From Formicarius rufipectus (Eukaryota > Chordata > Aves > Passeriformes > Formicariidae): a stretch of 64,000 nt of DNA. Both the position numbers and the translations under genes were made by a program. Shown here one piece after another: positions 13,090 through 25,900 of the stretch. Numbering within the stretch: position 1 is the first letter of the stretch; the number at the start of each line of letters is the position of its first letter. The DNA is taken from contig VXAU01006135.1 in NCBI GenBank assembly GCA_013399695.1, positions 489,479 to 553,478 of the forward strand, in the 5' to 3' direction. The notes under the pieces are model-generated. The model searched no databases, was not told the origin of the DNA, and worked only from the letters and a program-made list of their open reading frames with translations.

Positions 13090-13537
13090 GTGTCTCTCTC
13101 GCTTGTCGCTCTCTGCCTGCTCTCGCTGGCGCTACCCATCACAGGAGCCGGAACGCCGCTGTTCTAGGGGAGCACCGCTGGACAGCGGCGCACAGGGCCG
13201 GGGATAAGCGCGGGGTCCCGGCGGTGAGCGCCGTCCGGGAGCTCCGCGGCTTTTAAGCCAAGAGGCAAAGCGGCATCGCCGCGGTCACCGGGCCGGACAA
13301 GGGGGAGAAGGACACCTGCGAACCGGGAAACGCTGAGTCCTGCTGAAGCGGCCATGCTGAAGTGGCCCTGCTTGAGTGTCCACGCGGGGAGCACCGCGTG
13401 TTCTGTGTGTAATGAGCTGCCCGGGACACCCCACTGACGGCGCTCGGGAGCGCGCACCCTACACGCCCGCACCCGGCGCGCACCTGTGCGCTCTGAGCCC
13501 GGCACCGCCCAGCCCTCCCGCGCAATGCCGGGCGCTC

Positions 13538-13542
13538 ATTGG
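13538..13542 (-). promoter_or_regulatory. Inverted CCAAT box (NF-Y)
   Basis: ATTGG on the + strand within CTCATTGGTCCCGCC. It lies 31 bases upstream of a forward CCAAT box. Confidence 0.5.
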
Positions 13543-13572
13543 TCCCGCCAGAGTGAGCGACAGCCACTCGGG

Positions 13573-13577
13573 CCAAT
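13573..13577 (+). promoter_or_regulatory. CCAAT box (NF-Y)
   Basis: The context GGGCCAATCGACG is close to the NF-Y consensus. Spacing from the inverted box is about three helical turns, which suits paired NF-Y binding. Confidence 0.5.
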
Positions 13578-13692
13578 CGACGAAGGCGGTCGGAGGAAGC
13601 CGGCGCCCGGCGGCCGGCTGTTGGACTATTCCAACGCGAGAGGGGGGTGGGCGCGGGCGCGTTTACATGCTGCAGCGCAGAGCGCAGACCCC

Positions 13693-13700
13693 GCCATCTT
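13693..13700 (-). promoter_or_regulatory. YY1-like element near the putative TSS
   Basis: GCCATCTT is the reverse complement of the AAGATGGC YY1 core, which is typical of the first tens of bases of TATA-less housekeeping transcripts. Confidence 0.45.
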
Positions 13701-13855
13701 CCTCTGCCACTGCGCGTTCCCCTCATCGCTCTGACCCCTGGGCGCGCTTCTAATCCCATTCCTAACCGGGGCCGTTCTTTCCCTCTCCCCTCCTCCTCTT
13801 CCTCTTCACTCCCCCCCACTCCGCTCTTACGGTTTCCCGGGCAGGCGCCAGTCCG

Positions 13856-13860
13856 CCAAT
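13856..13860 (+). promoter_or_regulatory. CCAAT box (NF-Y)
   Basis: The context GTCCGCCAATCGGGG is a strong NF-Y match. It lies only about 20 bases before the putative NRDC ATG. Confidence 0.45.
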
Positions 13861-13880
13861 CGGGGGCGGTGCGCGCGGCC

Positions 13881-13974
13881 ATGCGCGTGCGCAGTGTGGC
13901 GGCCGCCCTCGCTCGGAGCGGGCGGGTGGCGGCGGCGGGGGTCGGGGCGGGTCCCCGCGGGCGGGCGGGGCGAG
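13881..13974 (+). CDS. NRDC: Putative NRDC exon 1, 5' part (truncated by gap)
   Basis: ATG at 13881 has G at -3 and opens a frame of 31 codons up to the gap. It begins MRVRSVAAALARSGRVAAAG, then continues Gly/Arg-rich. There are no acidic residues and several Arg, as in a mitochondrial presequence, and the longest mammalian NRDC isoforms also begin with an Arg-rich, Ala/Val-rich segment. The link to exon 2 lies in the gap, so the start is inferred. The frame stays open upstream to 13647, so the ATG choice is not forced. Confidence 0.4.
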
Positions 13975-16900
13975 NNNNNNNNNNNNNNNNNNNNNNNNNN
14001 NNNNNNNNNNNNNNNNNNNNNNNNNNNNNNNNNNNNNNNNNNNNNNNNNNNNNNNNNNNNNNNNNNNNNNNNNNNNNNNNNNNNNNNNNNNNNNNNNNNN
14101 NNNNNNNNNNNNNNNNNNNNNNNNNNNNNNNNNNNNNNNNNNNNNNNNNNNNNNNNNNNNNNNNNNNNNNNNNNNNNNNNNNNNNNNNNNNNNNNNNNNN
14201 NNNNNNNNNNNNNNNNNNNNNNNNNNNNNNNNNNNNNNNNNNNNNNNNNNNNNNNNNNNNNNNNNNNNNNNNNNNNNNNNNNNNNNNNNNNNNNNNNNNN
14301 NNNNNNNNNNNNNNNNNNNNNNNNNNNNNNNNNNNNNNNNNNNNNNNNNNNNNNNNNNNNNNNNNNNNNNNNNNNNNNNNNNNNNNNNNNNNNNNNNNNN
14401 NNNNNNNNNNNNNNNNNNNNNNNNNNNNNNNNNNNNNNNNNNNNNNNNNNNNNNNNNNNNNNNNNNNNNNNNNNNNNNNNNNNNNNNNNNNNNNNNNNNN
14501 NNNNNNNNNNNNNNNNNNNNNNNNNNNNNNNNNNNNNNNNNNNNNNNNNNNNNNNNNNNNNNGCCCTTTTTAGAGCTTCCTTTTTTTTTTTTTTTTTTAT
14601 TTTAAAATCTTTGTGTTTCGTGGTGTCTAATTTGTGCAGCCAGTGCAGAATCTGCTGCCTGATCCTGGAACTGAGTTTTGGATTTGCAGTGACATTGGCT
14701 GACAGTGAAATTCCCTGCTGGCTGCCCGAAGAGGACTGTGCCCATTGGCTTAGGGAGAAACGTGCTCCCTCCCTTCTTGCCCTACTTCCTTGCTGCTTCC
14801 TCTGGATCGCTGCCTGCCTCTCCTGATGGCATTCTTACTCATGCTACTTTGTGGCAGGCTGTCTTCCTGCAAAACTCCCAGCTACGGATGCTGTCAGCTT
14901 AGGGAACTTCTGCCTTGCCTACCTGAACCCACGGTGGTGGATGAAGCTTGGGAAATCCATTGAAGGCTGTCACTACCTATTTTGAGGCTCAGGAACCTCC
15001 ACTGCACATAAAGAGTTGGAGGGTGTGTTTGCTTATAAGATAAGCTAATACAGAAATTTTCCAGAGATCCTGCTGTCCATTCTTAAAAGGGTTTTTCAGC
15101 CTGATTTCCACGTGTGGGAAGTGAGCCTTGCACAGCACAGACATTGCCCTTCAGAAGTTCAGTGTGCTAGGAAGCAAAGTGTACCTGGGATGATGCAGAC
15201 AGACACACTTTGCTCACTCATCAGTGATGATGGATGCTGCAGTCCAGTCACAGTGGGCTTAGTGTGTCTGGCTGGTGACATCAGCCTTAGCTTAGTGAAA
15301 GATCTCATATTTTACCTTCTCAGATAGACTGAGCATAAAACCAAAAGAGCTCTGACAGAGACTGCAGGATGTATTTTCAGAAGCGAGTTTGTTGAGACAA
15401 AATAATTGTCATAATGAAAATTGGGTTTGCTCATTAGAGCTGTGGTTATATTCACCAAAAATGTGTGTTTTATTTAAATTCATCCATGTATGGAATTTCA
15501 TGGGCTTGTATTGCGTGTAATTTGGGAAATTACAGCATTTCTCAGTGTTTACCATACACTGGTATGTGTTTAAGTCTTAATTTCTAAACAGTTAATAATA
15601 TAAGAAAAAATGTGTGAGAACAATCCTGTTTAAACTTACCTAGGATGTTTAGACAGTATTTTGAAGAATTTGAATTTTATTTTACATTCAAGCCTTATTT
15701 GCATCAATCCCGGTATAGTCCTTCAAAAAAAACCAATTGGACTGTGCTTGCTTCTGTTTCTACGTTATGGGATTGCATTTTCTGTACTGTGTTTTGCACA
15801 CTAATGAATACTTATGTATTGGTTACATTTGTGCTTTTCCATTGGACTGAAACATGGAAAAAGTAACCTATGTCAGTGGTGCCTCTACTCTGTATGACAT
15901 CAACTGGTCTAGATTGTCCGGGAGTGAAATCCGAGAGCCTCCAGCAGCAGCCTGGCTCAGTGCTGTCCTTGCTGCTGGGTGCTTTCTGTCCTGAGTGCAA
16001 CACCCACGAGCCTCCACATGAGGAATGTCAAATTAGGATAATTAAAGGGGGGATGTGGAAAGGATCAACAGGAGCTACTGGATACACCTGGCTGAACAGC
16101 TTTATGGCACCCTGTTCCTCTGGAAGAATAGCCCCATTCTGTTCTCTGCTTTCTGTCACTGATCCCCTGGGAGGCTGGTGTACTCCGTGGGAGAACCTGA
16201 GCAGGAGGAGAAGGAGATGTGGTTGTGCTGGAAGATGCTGCAGCCATGTTGGCTTGATGCTGTCAGAGGCTCTGAACTACCCAGAGTCTGAAGCACCCAA
16301 ATGTACAATATATATTTTAGGACCCTTTGTATTTTCAGAAGTACAACATGTGTACATAATGAAAATGGTTAGCAAAAAGGCTTTTGGAATGTATGGAGGA
16401 TTAACTCTGTTCCCAGACATTAGCATGGCTCTGCACACTCTGTGCCTCCTGCAGCTGGTCAGGACACCTCTGCAAGTTCCACACTCTGTGCTGTAGTTTG
16501 AAGGAGTCAGAATGCACTTATGCTTTGGATTGGAGCACGTTTGTGCTGCTCAGCAATCCTTCAGCAAACTGGGTGTGTTCCTGCTGGCCCAGAGCAAGTG
16601 CTGTCACTTCCCCTTGGGTGACTGGTCGTGATTCATAAGCTTAACATAACTATTAAACATTTGTTCATTAGCTGTGTTTCACAGACTTAAGCCAAGAGCT
16701 GTGTCCACATTGCAGAGTTCTGATCTGATATAAACTTGGGGCTGCACTAGATGACCTCAAAAGGTCCCTTTCAAAACAAACCATGCTGTGATTCTCTGCT
16801 TGTAACTCAGATTTTTCTGGGTGCATGGGATGTGACCATGGCTTTGTTTTATTCTAGTTGGAGTTGTTTGGTTTTTTCCTGGATCAGATACCATTTGTCT

Positions 16901-19900
16901 GTATTACACTAGTCCATAGGGTGGATGAAGTATTTTCTGGATCCAGCATTCCTTCCTTTCTGTATCTGGTGTATAGCCAGTGCAAGCTCCTGAGAGGGGT
17001 GCTCTGACTAATTTGACAGGTTGTGACTGTTCCAGATCTGGTGGGAAATAAATACTGCTGAGGGCTTTTGTAGTGCAGAGCATTGGTGTTTGCAGTGCTC
17101 AGTGAGAAGAGTTGTAGAATGGTGCTGCACAGGGAGCCTGTGGGGCTTTATTTATTTATTTGTTTGTTTGTTTATTTATGTATGTATTTATTTATTTATA
17201 CATGCACATAGATAAAAACTTCTGTGTTAACACAAACACACAGAATTCTCTTCATTGCTTCTTGATAGTAACCCAGCCAAGCCCCTGTGACTTGTTTTAT
17301 GGAGCCTGCAGGGGATCTCTCTCCTTTCTAACACAAGCTTGCTATGTCTGTGGACCCCATTTAATACGAAGCATTCCTCACATCAAATCAAATGGAGTCT
17401 CTGGGGCCTGCTTAGAGGCAAAGACTAAGATCTTCATTCTGCCATGTTATACCTGTTTCTAAGAGCCTGACAAAACAGACTGTTGAAGTTTGACTTCACC
17501 TGTTCTGAGTATGTGAAGTGAATGCTAGTAGCTTAAATGTTTCACAGAGACTGAAAAGCCAAAATCAGTGTGCTTGACCTTAGGGGGGGAAAAGCTTCTG
17601 CTACTGCCTTGAACTGCTTCTTATTCTGACAGCTGTTGAGTAACAGAAGGCTGTTCACAGTCTTAGCTACTGGGAGATTTGCAGTAGGAAGTCACTCTTG
17701 GTTGAAGAGCACAGAAAATGGTGAAATTTTTGTGATTCTGGAAATTAACATATTCATTGTAAATAATTATTCTTTCAGGTATATCAAACTGCAGAATGGC
17801 TTATGTGCACTTTTGATTTCGGATTTGAATTACTTGGATGGTGCCCCAACATCTTCAGAGGAGGAGGAGGAGGAGGAGGAGGACAATGATGATGAGGAGG
17901 AATCTGAAGAGGGAAGTGATGAATATGATGACTCCGGAGCTGAGATCGAAGATGGTAGAGAAGGTTTTGATGATGAGGACTGTGATGAGGAGGATGAGAG
18001 TGAGGACAGTAATGGAGATAATGAGGACTTCAATGGTTCTGATGACAGTGAATTAGAAGAGCTGACTGAAAAAGAAGAGACAAGAAAGAGGGGCTGTTCA
18101 GAAAAGCAGGTATGTACTTAAAGATGTAGGGTGGAAGAAATATACGGTGAGCTTTCTTGAGGTCTGAAGCTTTGTGATTAGGCATTCAGACTAGACCTTA
18201 TTATTGTGCCTGTCCTGATTGATGCATCTTACACTTCTGTCATTTTCCCCGAGTGTTTCTTGAAGCAGCTTTTACTGAGTGTGTTGTATTTTCTCTAGTC
18301 TGCAGCAGCCCTCTGTGTTGCTGTTGGCAGCTTCTCTGATCCTGAAGATCTGCCTGGATTAGCACACTTCCTGGAACATAGTATGTATCTACTCCTATTT
18401 CATCCTCTCCAGATGTAGTGCAAAATGAGTGCTATGTAGCTCAGGATGTTTGTAGTATTTTAGTATCATTTCCTATTGTGGCTGTTTGAGACTTTATTTT
18501 ACGTAGTAAGGGACTCTTAATAACAGAGAAGGTGTCTCATACCCTTTGGCAAGCCATGCATTGGTTTATATCAGCATTATTTTTATCCATTAAATTGAGG
18601 GGAAGCATGTTACCTGTGGCTTTATAAACCAGGCTGGAACTACAAAGCTGTGAAAGGTGATCAATTAGCAATATGGGCACAGAAATCACATGGAATTTCT
18701 GTCTAGATGTGTCTCAAAATGCTGTCCTTGTTTGCCTGAGGCCAGGCATGCCCAGGATGGCACAGTTACAGAGGCAGAACTGCAGTAGTTCTGGGCAGAT
18801 CACACAGGCTGTTGGTATTCAGGACTTACCTTCTGCATGTGGGCTGTGGGTCAGTTGTAGGTAACACTGTGCTGAGGAGGGGCTTCTTTTTAGCTGCAAT
18901 TAGAAAGAGCCATTGTAATGTCACCTTGGTAATGTTGCTGATTGTTTTGTTGCAGTGGTTTTCATGGGCAGTTTGAAGTACCCAGACGAGAACGGGTTCG
19001 ACGCGTTCCTGAAGAAACACGGCGGTGGTGACAACGCTTCCACTGACTGTGAGAGGACAGTCTTCCAGTTTGATGTGCAGAGAAAGTACTTCAAAGAAGC
19101 CCTGGATAGGTAACTTTCTGTAAACGGTGATTAGGTGTTAATTAATGTTTGTATGTGCCTCCGGAGCTTGGGTGTTCCTGTTCAGTTCTTCATTTTGGGG
19201 TGGTCAGGGATGTCGCTGAACTTCCAGAGGTACCTGCACTGCAACAGTGATAGTGAATATATGGAAATGTTATTTCTCAGCGGGTATGTTGCTGTTTCTT
19301 TGAGGTAGTGCTGGTGTAGACATTGGGATTATGCAGGATCCATGTGTAAGTCTTAATGCCTGCAACTTTTTGATTGTTTTGGCACCCTCAAACTGGTAGC
19401 GTTGATGTCAGAAGAAATGTTATGCAATGTGACAACTGATCAGAGGGGAAGTGCTCCCAGTACCCCAGTGACTTATCCTTTGGAATATCTGTCCTGATTA
19501 AAGTTACTGTATTTTCAGTCTTTGTTAGTTTGTTTCCAAGTGTGATCCCTAAGGATGGGTGGGAGGGCAGCCTTTAAAATAGTGGTACAGTGTGTGCCTC
19601 CAAAGCAGACATTTAACCCAAACCAGGGCATTCAGTGCTCTATGTATGTAGCTTCTGTCAGAAAGGGTTTAACTTGCTTTTCTGTGCTCTGGGATGTGCT
19701 GGGACAACAGAGCTCCACTTTCGGTGAGAGGAATTACTCATTCATGAAGGCATAGCTGAATGTTCTTGATGCCACAAAATTTCTCAGGAGGAGAACAGAT
19801 TCCACTGCAAATCTCCTTTGATCAAAAAACATTCCTGTAATGACACCAAGAGCAAGTGTTTGCATATTTTACATGACTAGACCAAATTCAGCTTCCATTT

Positions 19901-22900
19901 GCAGATTGGTCCAGCTTTTTGAGTTGTTTGGAAGTGTGAAAGAATCAATATAATATAGTTTATAATCTGCCATAACAGCTGACTTAGTGAAGAGGAAACA
20001 CAGAAATTAGAAATTCTGTAGAACAGCTTCTTATACAAAGGAGATAAATGGGTGCTGAGGATGATTTCTGCTCATTCAAACACTTGTGGCTCTAAAGAAA
20101 GACATCATCTTTCAGGTGTCTTTAGTGTAATGGGTCTTGTAGCTGTAGAACTCCCTCAGCAATGTATTGCTTTTAACCTTTTGCTTCAACCATCTTTAGA
20201 AAACCTCAACAAATAAAATAGAAACATTAGGTTCTCTGGCAGCCTTCTGCAGAGTCCCCATGCACTGCCCCTTCCCCTTGCTCTGCTCTCTGTGCATACA
20301 GAATAGATGCATCTGGATGACAGATACAGCAGTAGATAATAAAATTGCGATGGATATAAAAACTTGTGTTTCAGGACAGTTTGTTGCCTGCAGTTAGGAA
20401 GAAACTTTCCCTGTGGTCATGTTGTTCCTGAACAACTGATGGTTTCCTCTGAGCCATCTGTTAGAGGCAGGAACCAGACTGGGTGGATGACTTGTGTGAT
20501 CTGCTGTGATGATTCTTAGGATGTCAAGGCAGATAATCCTGCACCCATTAGTGTCATATACTGCAGTATCCAACCAATTCAGTCCCGTTCTATGGAGCAT
20601 GGAAGCCCTGCCCTTTGGATTTTGATGGTATCAAAAAAGAGCCTTTTATCATTCTTTAACTCAGTGTAATCAAGAATTACATAATTTGTAAGACAAGCAA
20701 CTTTATAAACCAAAGTAGTAGATGTTGGGTTTAATTGCTGGGGTTTTTTCCCCTCTAGCCTAATAGACACTGAAGAAAAGTATATGAATTTTTCTTTTCC
20801 TTAGGTGGGCACAGTTCTTTATTCACCCACTGATGATCAGGGATGCAATAGATCGAGAAGTCGAGGCTGTGGACAGTGGTAAGAGAATCTTTTCTTGTGT
20901 GTTCAGCTCACCTTAAAACAAAACCTACATTGTAACACTTTATTGTTTTCCTTGTTGGACTACCCTTCTGAGCACTTCAGTCAAGTCCACCTAATTTGTC
21001 AGAGAGGTTAAACTCTTCAGCTGAAATTTCCTGGACATCAGTGGCTTTTAGAGGAGGAAGTCTGCATGTAGTGCCATCCCTGTGAGAGTTTGCCCTTTCA
21101 TTTCTTGAGCTAGAAATTAATAATTTGAAGTGGTGTGGCAGTGACTGGCAGGACAGTTACGTGAACATGTGCGTGCTCTGCAGTGAACAGCATGCCTTTA
21201 GCTCCAACATAGCACCAGTGCTCTCTCCAGTTCTTTGTGGAGTTAATACAATAAGTTGAGGTGATTTTTCTTCTCTCCTTAATGCCTGAATAACTACAAA
21301 ATCACTTCCCAGAAGGAAATTAAACTGGGCATAAAAGGGGGTGGATTGTTGATTTTGTAATATGTGATGAATACTCCCAGACTGCCTATAGAATTTCCGT
21401 GGTTTAGAAAAAAAATGTTATTGACAGATATAACAGCTGCTTCAAATATTTGTTCCAACTCATCATCTTCATCTCTCTTCTGGCAGGGAAAAATGGGCAA
21501 TTTGATCTTTGATTTAAGTGTCAGTGTAAACAAGGACCCACCTTTGAGTTAAGGTGTGGTTCTTCAACGGCTTAAGCCAATTTACACCTTCATGGTGGCA
21601 AACCTGTCCTTCCCTTGGACTGCCACTGGTAATGTGCTGCCCAGAGAAGGGTGTCAGCTCCCTGAACTGCCTGCAGGAGAACCCAGCCTACAGAATGAGT
21701 GTACAGCTCTGCATGTTTCTTATTATCAGCAAAAACAGGAACAAGAAAATGCAGTTCAGGAGGGTGAACTCTTGATTTTGACAGAGCCCCGTATTTAGAT
21801 CAGTGTAAACTGATTGTAAAACTGCCTTTTTGGAAACTACCTTGCTCAGCTATCCATTTCTTATTTCATTACTTGTAATTGTTCTCTGGCTCTTACTGCA
21901 GGACCTGGTCCTGTATAACTGATGGCCTTTTGTCCCCATTGAGTTTAACGTATTGAGAGCATTTGGACAGGACAAGTTGGGTTTTACATGCTTTGCCTTC
22001 TTACCCCTTTCTTTACTTCTCAGCAGTGAGCTACATTTTCCCTCTTCTCTTACATTCATCACTGCTAGCAAGTCCTGTTTCTTACCCTATTTCACTACTT
22101 CATCAGACATTAAAACAAATTCCAGGCTGCATCTGTGTGGTGTGTCACCTTATCAGTTTGGCTGGGATTTTTGCTTTGTTTTGTGGGAACATGACCTCAA
22201 ATGTTTATCCATGTCACTGCGAATTCTTTAACAGAATATCAACTAGCAAGGCCCTCTGATGCAAACAGAAAGGAGATGTTATTTGGGAGTCTTGCCAGGC
22301 CTGGTCATCCTATGAAGAAATTTTTTTGGGGTAAGTCCTGAATTTCTGGTATAAAGTGGTGATAATATTTAAACTTCTAACCACTTAAACATTTGAGTGA
22401 TTAGATGCACTCACATGTACTGCTATATCACCGCAAAGACTAGCCCTGCTCAGATGTATTGGAGCAATTATCCATTTGACAGTAAAATGGTTGGGAATAA
22501 AAACAGCTGTCTCCTTTTTAAGATACTTTTGATTGTGGTAGTGATTTTTGCTGATACTGAAGCTGGGTTGCCTGAGGTGTGTAATCATGTAACTTTCTGT
22601 TAGCGTAAAGGTGGTGCTCTCTGAGTCATCTCCATCTTGCTTAAGCTTGGTTTTCTCTTATTAAAATTTACTGGAAAAATAAATTATTTCTGGATTTGTG
22701 TCTAAGGAGGTTTTACGAAGTAAATAATTCACTGTTGAACTTGCAGAAGAGTGACCTTCACAGCCATGTGGGGGGAGCAGAAGGGAAATATGTCCTTCTC
22801 TGGGGCAATACAATCCCAGCCCCTCACCCTTGTGGTGCTGGTGAGTGTGTAAATTGCTTTGTGATGGGTATTAGACTTGTTCAGCTTTGAAATGTAGCTA

Positions 22901-25900
22901 ATTTTTATAAATTTCTATAGTGACAGACACTGAATATCATATTTCCCCCTTTTCCCCTCTGCTGTTCTGCAAGTTTCATTGCTGAGGGAATAGCTGGCAA
23001 CCCACAGTGACCTGTGCCACCTTGTGGGTGATCTGATGGTGCAGAGGGACTCTGCCCATCCTTGGCATAGAAATATCAACTGGCATTATAATCAGAACCA
23101 GAAATTGGAAGATACTAAATGTCCATCAACATTCCTTTAACTCCAAACTTCTGTTAGGTATTTTTATTGTGCTTTACCACAACTAGGCTCAGGGAGGGAA
23201 TTAAATTCTTGGTATGTCTGGTCTTGACGTAACCGTTGTGTGGAAAACTAACTCCCTGCCTTTTGATGTTTCCAGGTAATGCAGATACACTCAAACACGA
23301 GCCCAGAATGAAGAATATTGACACCTACACCAGACTGAGGGAATTCTGGCAGCGCCACTACTCTGCTCACTACATGACTTTAGTTGTCCAGTCTAAAGGT
23401 GACATCAGTTGCTCCTTAAAAACAGCCTCCTTGCTGCTGTGGGTGCAGTGCTTTTTGGAGCAGGTTCAGCTGTAGCCCAGGCCAGTCTAGTGGATTGTCC
23501 AGTCCTGCAGAGGGTATTTATATGTAGATTTTAGCCTGGTTTCCAAGTGAAACAAGTCTTGAGCAATTGTGCTGCGTTATTGTCATCCTGCCACTCTTGA
23601 GAAGCGTTCAACTGAAGCTGTTGAATAGTTCCATAGTAACACAGAAGGTAAAATCTCAAAGATAACATTTGAAAACTAGTCTGGTAGCAGTGAAGAGTCA
23701 GATCAATTAAAGGAGTTAATGCTGCTGATTTCTCTTTCATCACCAGTGAACCTCCACAGCAAGTGATGGGAGACTGAGGCTGAGTCTCCCAGTTGTTTTG
23801 TTTCGCTAGGAGGAATAAAGATTTTCATTTTTTCCCATGGATTGAAAAACTATGCAAATGGATTTGAGTTTCATTTCAGCAAAGAACTTCAGACCTTTGG
23901 GTATTTTTTTCTGCTGAGAGTAGAAGAAACAGATTTTTTAGAAGTTACTCAAGTTAGGTTTGTGCTTAGGGAGGGGTTTTGTTGAGTTCTGAAGCCGATT
24001 GCAATTTCCATCTGTAAAATGGAGATGAGAATAATGGAGGAAGTATTTATTTTCTTCTCCTTTGCTTTTATTTTCTGTCTAGACATCAAACTACTTAGGG
24101 CATTGAATAATCATCAACCTTGTGATGACTGTAGTGTTCCTTCTGGTGACTGGGAGGAAAACGGTGGTAACTGATAGCCAGTCAGGTCAGCTTTGTATTC
24201 CTGGGTCTGTTAAACTGTGAATCCTCCCCCTACCCCATCCAGCCTTTTTTACTGCTGTTGTTGACCATATGCAGCATCCATTTGGGAATTCAGAATGCTT
24301 GCTTAAAAAAGCAATTTCCAAGTTTCTATTTGAAAAACCCTTAAACTTCTGGTTAAGGACTCAGTTCACCCAGAAAAGAGCACAGGGAGAAGGAATGGGA
24401 ATCCTTGGCACTGCAGGACTGCATTTGAGTGGGAAAACTGCTGTGTGTGATCTGGAGAATGATGGGATGAGTTGCAAGTGCTGGTGGGTTTGTAGATCCC
24501 TAAGACAGTAATTCCTTTTCACAGTCACTCCAGACACTACTGAACTTTCAATCCCAGATGTATTAGCCTAGGATTTGAGCGCTATATACAAAACCAGAGC
24601 TATGTCCACAGCTCAGTGAATATTAAAAACTGGCTCAGACCAACAGCTTTGAAGTTTATAATTTAGAACTTTGTAGTTTTCAAATATACTGACTTGCAGC
24701 TGTTGTAAAATAACTGAACTGGTGAGATAAGATTGTCTTAGATCTTCAGGAAATTGCATGTCTTTCTCTTTTTTCTCTCCTTTTCAGAAACTCTGGATAC
24801 ATTGGAAAAGTGGGTGACAGAAATCTTCTCTGAGATCCCAAATAAGTAAGATTCTTTTGATGCATAAAACATTGTCTGTTCTTAAAATGACATTATTAAA
24901 ACTCCCTTACTGGAGAAACTAAGAAAATGACCGTTTGTTAATTAAGGTTCTTATCTGCCTAAAGAAAAGGCAACTTTGTAAATTAAAGACCAGAGTTAAT
25001 TGTTCCAGGAAGACTTTGTTTCTGCTTAACACTTACTCAGGCTGTGAGCTGTGTGGTGCTAACTTGAAGCAGTGTTTGCTTAATATGTGCTGATACCTTG
25101 ATTTTATGATAAGACATTCGAACCTAGATTATCATTTTACATTGCTTGTCATCTTTGCTTATGTAAAAAATAATTAGAAGCAGAATTAATTAACATCATA
25201 TCTGGAATTTTAGCATCATCCTTAGGGTGGCATTGAGTTAGAAGTTGTTTTTTTTAATGTTCACTGCAGTGTGCTGTGTGAAAAAGGAGGTTCTGCAAAA
25301 GCTTTACTAACTTGAAAAGCATTTTATTTCCATTTCCTGATTTTGCAAGATGTTTCTTTCTGTGGTGCCTGGAACTGCACCTGTGAAAGCCCAGTGCCAC
25401 ACAGAGACACATTTGTCTCTCCTGCCCACCCCTCTCCTCATTCCTCCTTCCCCACAAGACAATCCCTCAGTATTCTTTGAATCCAGGGTGAACTCAGGAA
25501 GTTGTTTGCTGTACTTGGCTTTCCCAAAGGAAGACTTTTGCTGTTGCTGCCTTGTACAGAAGGAGAGGGAGGTGTTGATGTGGACCCCAGATGTTGGTTG
25601 CTGACTGCTGGGTGGGCCCTGGGTGCAGCCTTGGCTAAGGACTGTTTGTGGGTTCTCTGGTGTCCTGGCAGAGCTGTGGTGCTTATGCCTTTGAATATCT
25701 GAGTGCAACCTGGAATCCTTGCCAGTAACACCACACTTCAATTTTACTTTTAAGTGGTTTACCCAAACCCAGCTTTGGCCACCTGACTCAGCCCTTCGAC
25801 ACACCAGAATTTCACAAGCTTTACAGAGGTGAGTGGAATGCTTTCAGTACCTGACTTCAGGTTTTCTCTGGGTGATCTGAATACTTTGTAGAATAATTCT

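Larger units (their letters stand above)
13090..13974 (+). promoter_or_regulatory. NRDC: NRDC CpG-island promoter (runs into the assembly gap)
   Basis: GC content and CpG density rise sharply here, unlike the flanking AT-rich DNA, and the island is cut off by the gap. There is no TATA box. Visible elements are three CCAAT boxes (13538-13542 inverted, 13573-13577, 13856-13860), a GCCATCTT YY1-type initiator element (13693-13700), GGGCGGGGC-type Sp1 sites just before the gap, and an NRF1 palindrome at 13882. This is the layout of a housekeeping promoter with dispersed start sites, which fits the broad expression known for NRDC. Confidence 0.85.
14563..17778 (+). other. NRDC: NRDC intron 1 (visible part)
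   Basis: Non-coding sequence from the gap to acceptor TCTTTCAG at 17778. It contains a poly-T run, a CR1 3'-end fragment and a TTTA microsatellite. I found no exon encoding the residues expected just before YIKLQNG. Confidence 0.8.

Noticed and set aside
13253..13882. 209-codon open frame on the - strand in the NRDC CpG island
   Set aside because: It lies in GC-rich promoter DNA where stop codons are rare. It is Arg/Ala/Gly/Ser-rich, shows no known domain, and is antisense to the island and its start elements.
13647..14826. Two open frames of more than 300 codons on the + strand spanning the gap
   Set aside because: Most of their length is unknown bases. Only the part from the ATG at 13881 to the gap is kept, as putative NRDC exon 1.
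17636..18121. 161-codon frame beginning upstream of NRDC exon 2
   Set aside because: The first 48 codons are intron. TCTTTCAG at 17771-17778 is a clear acceptor, and homology starts at YIKLQNG.
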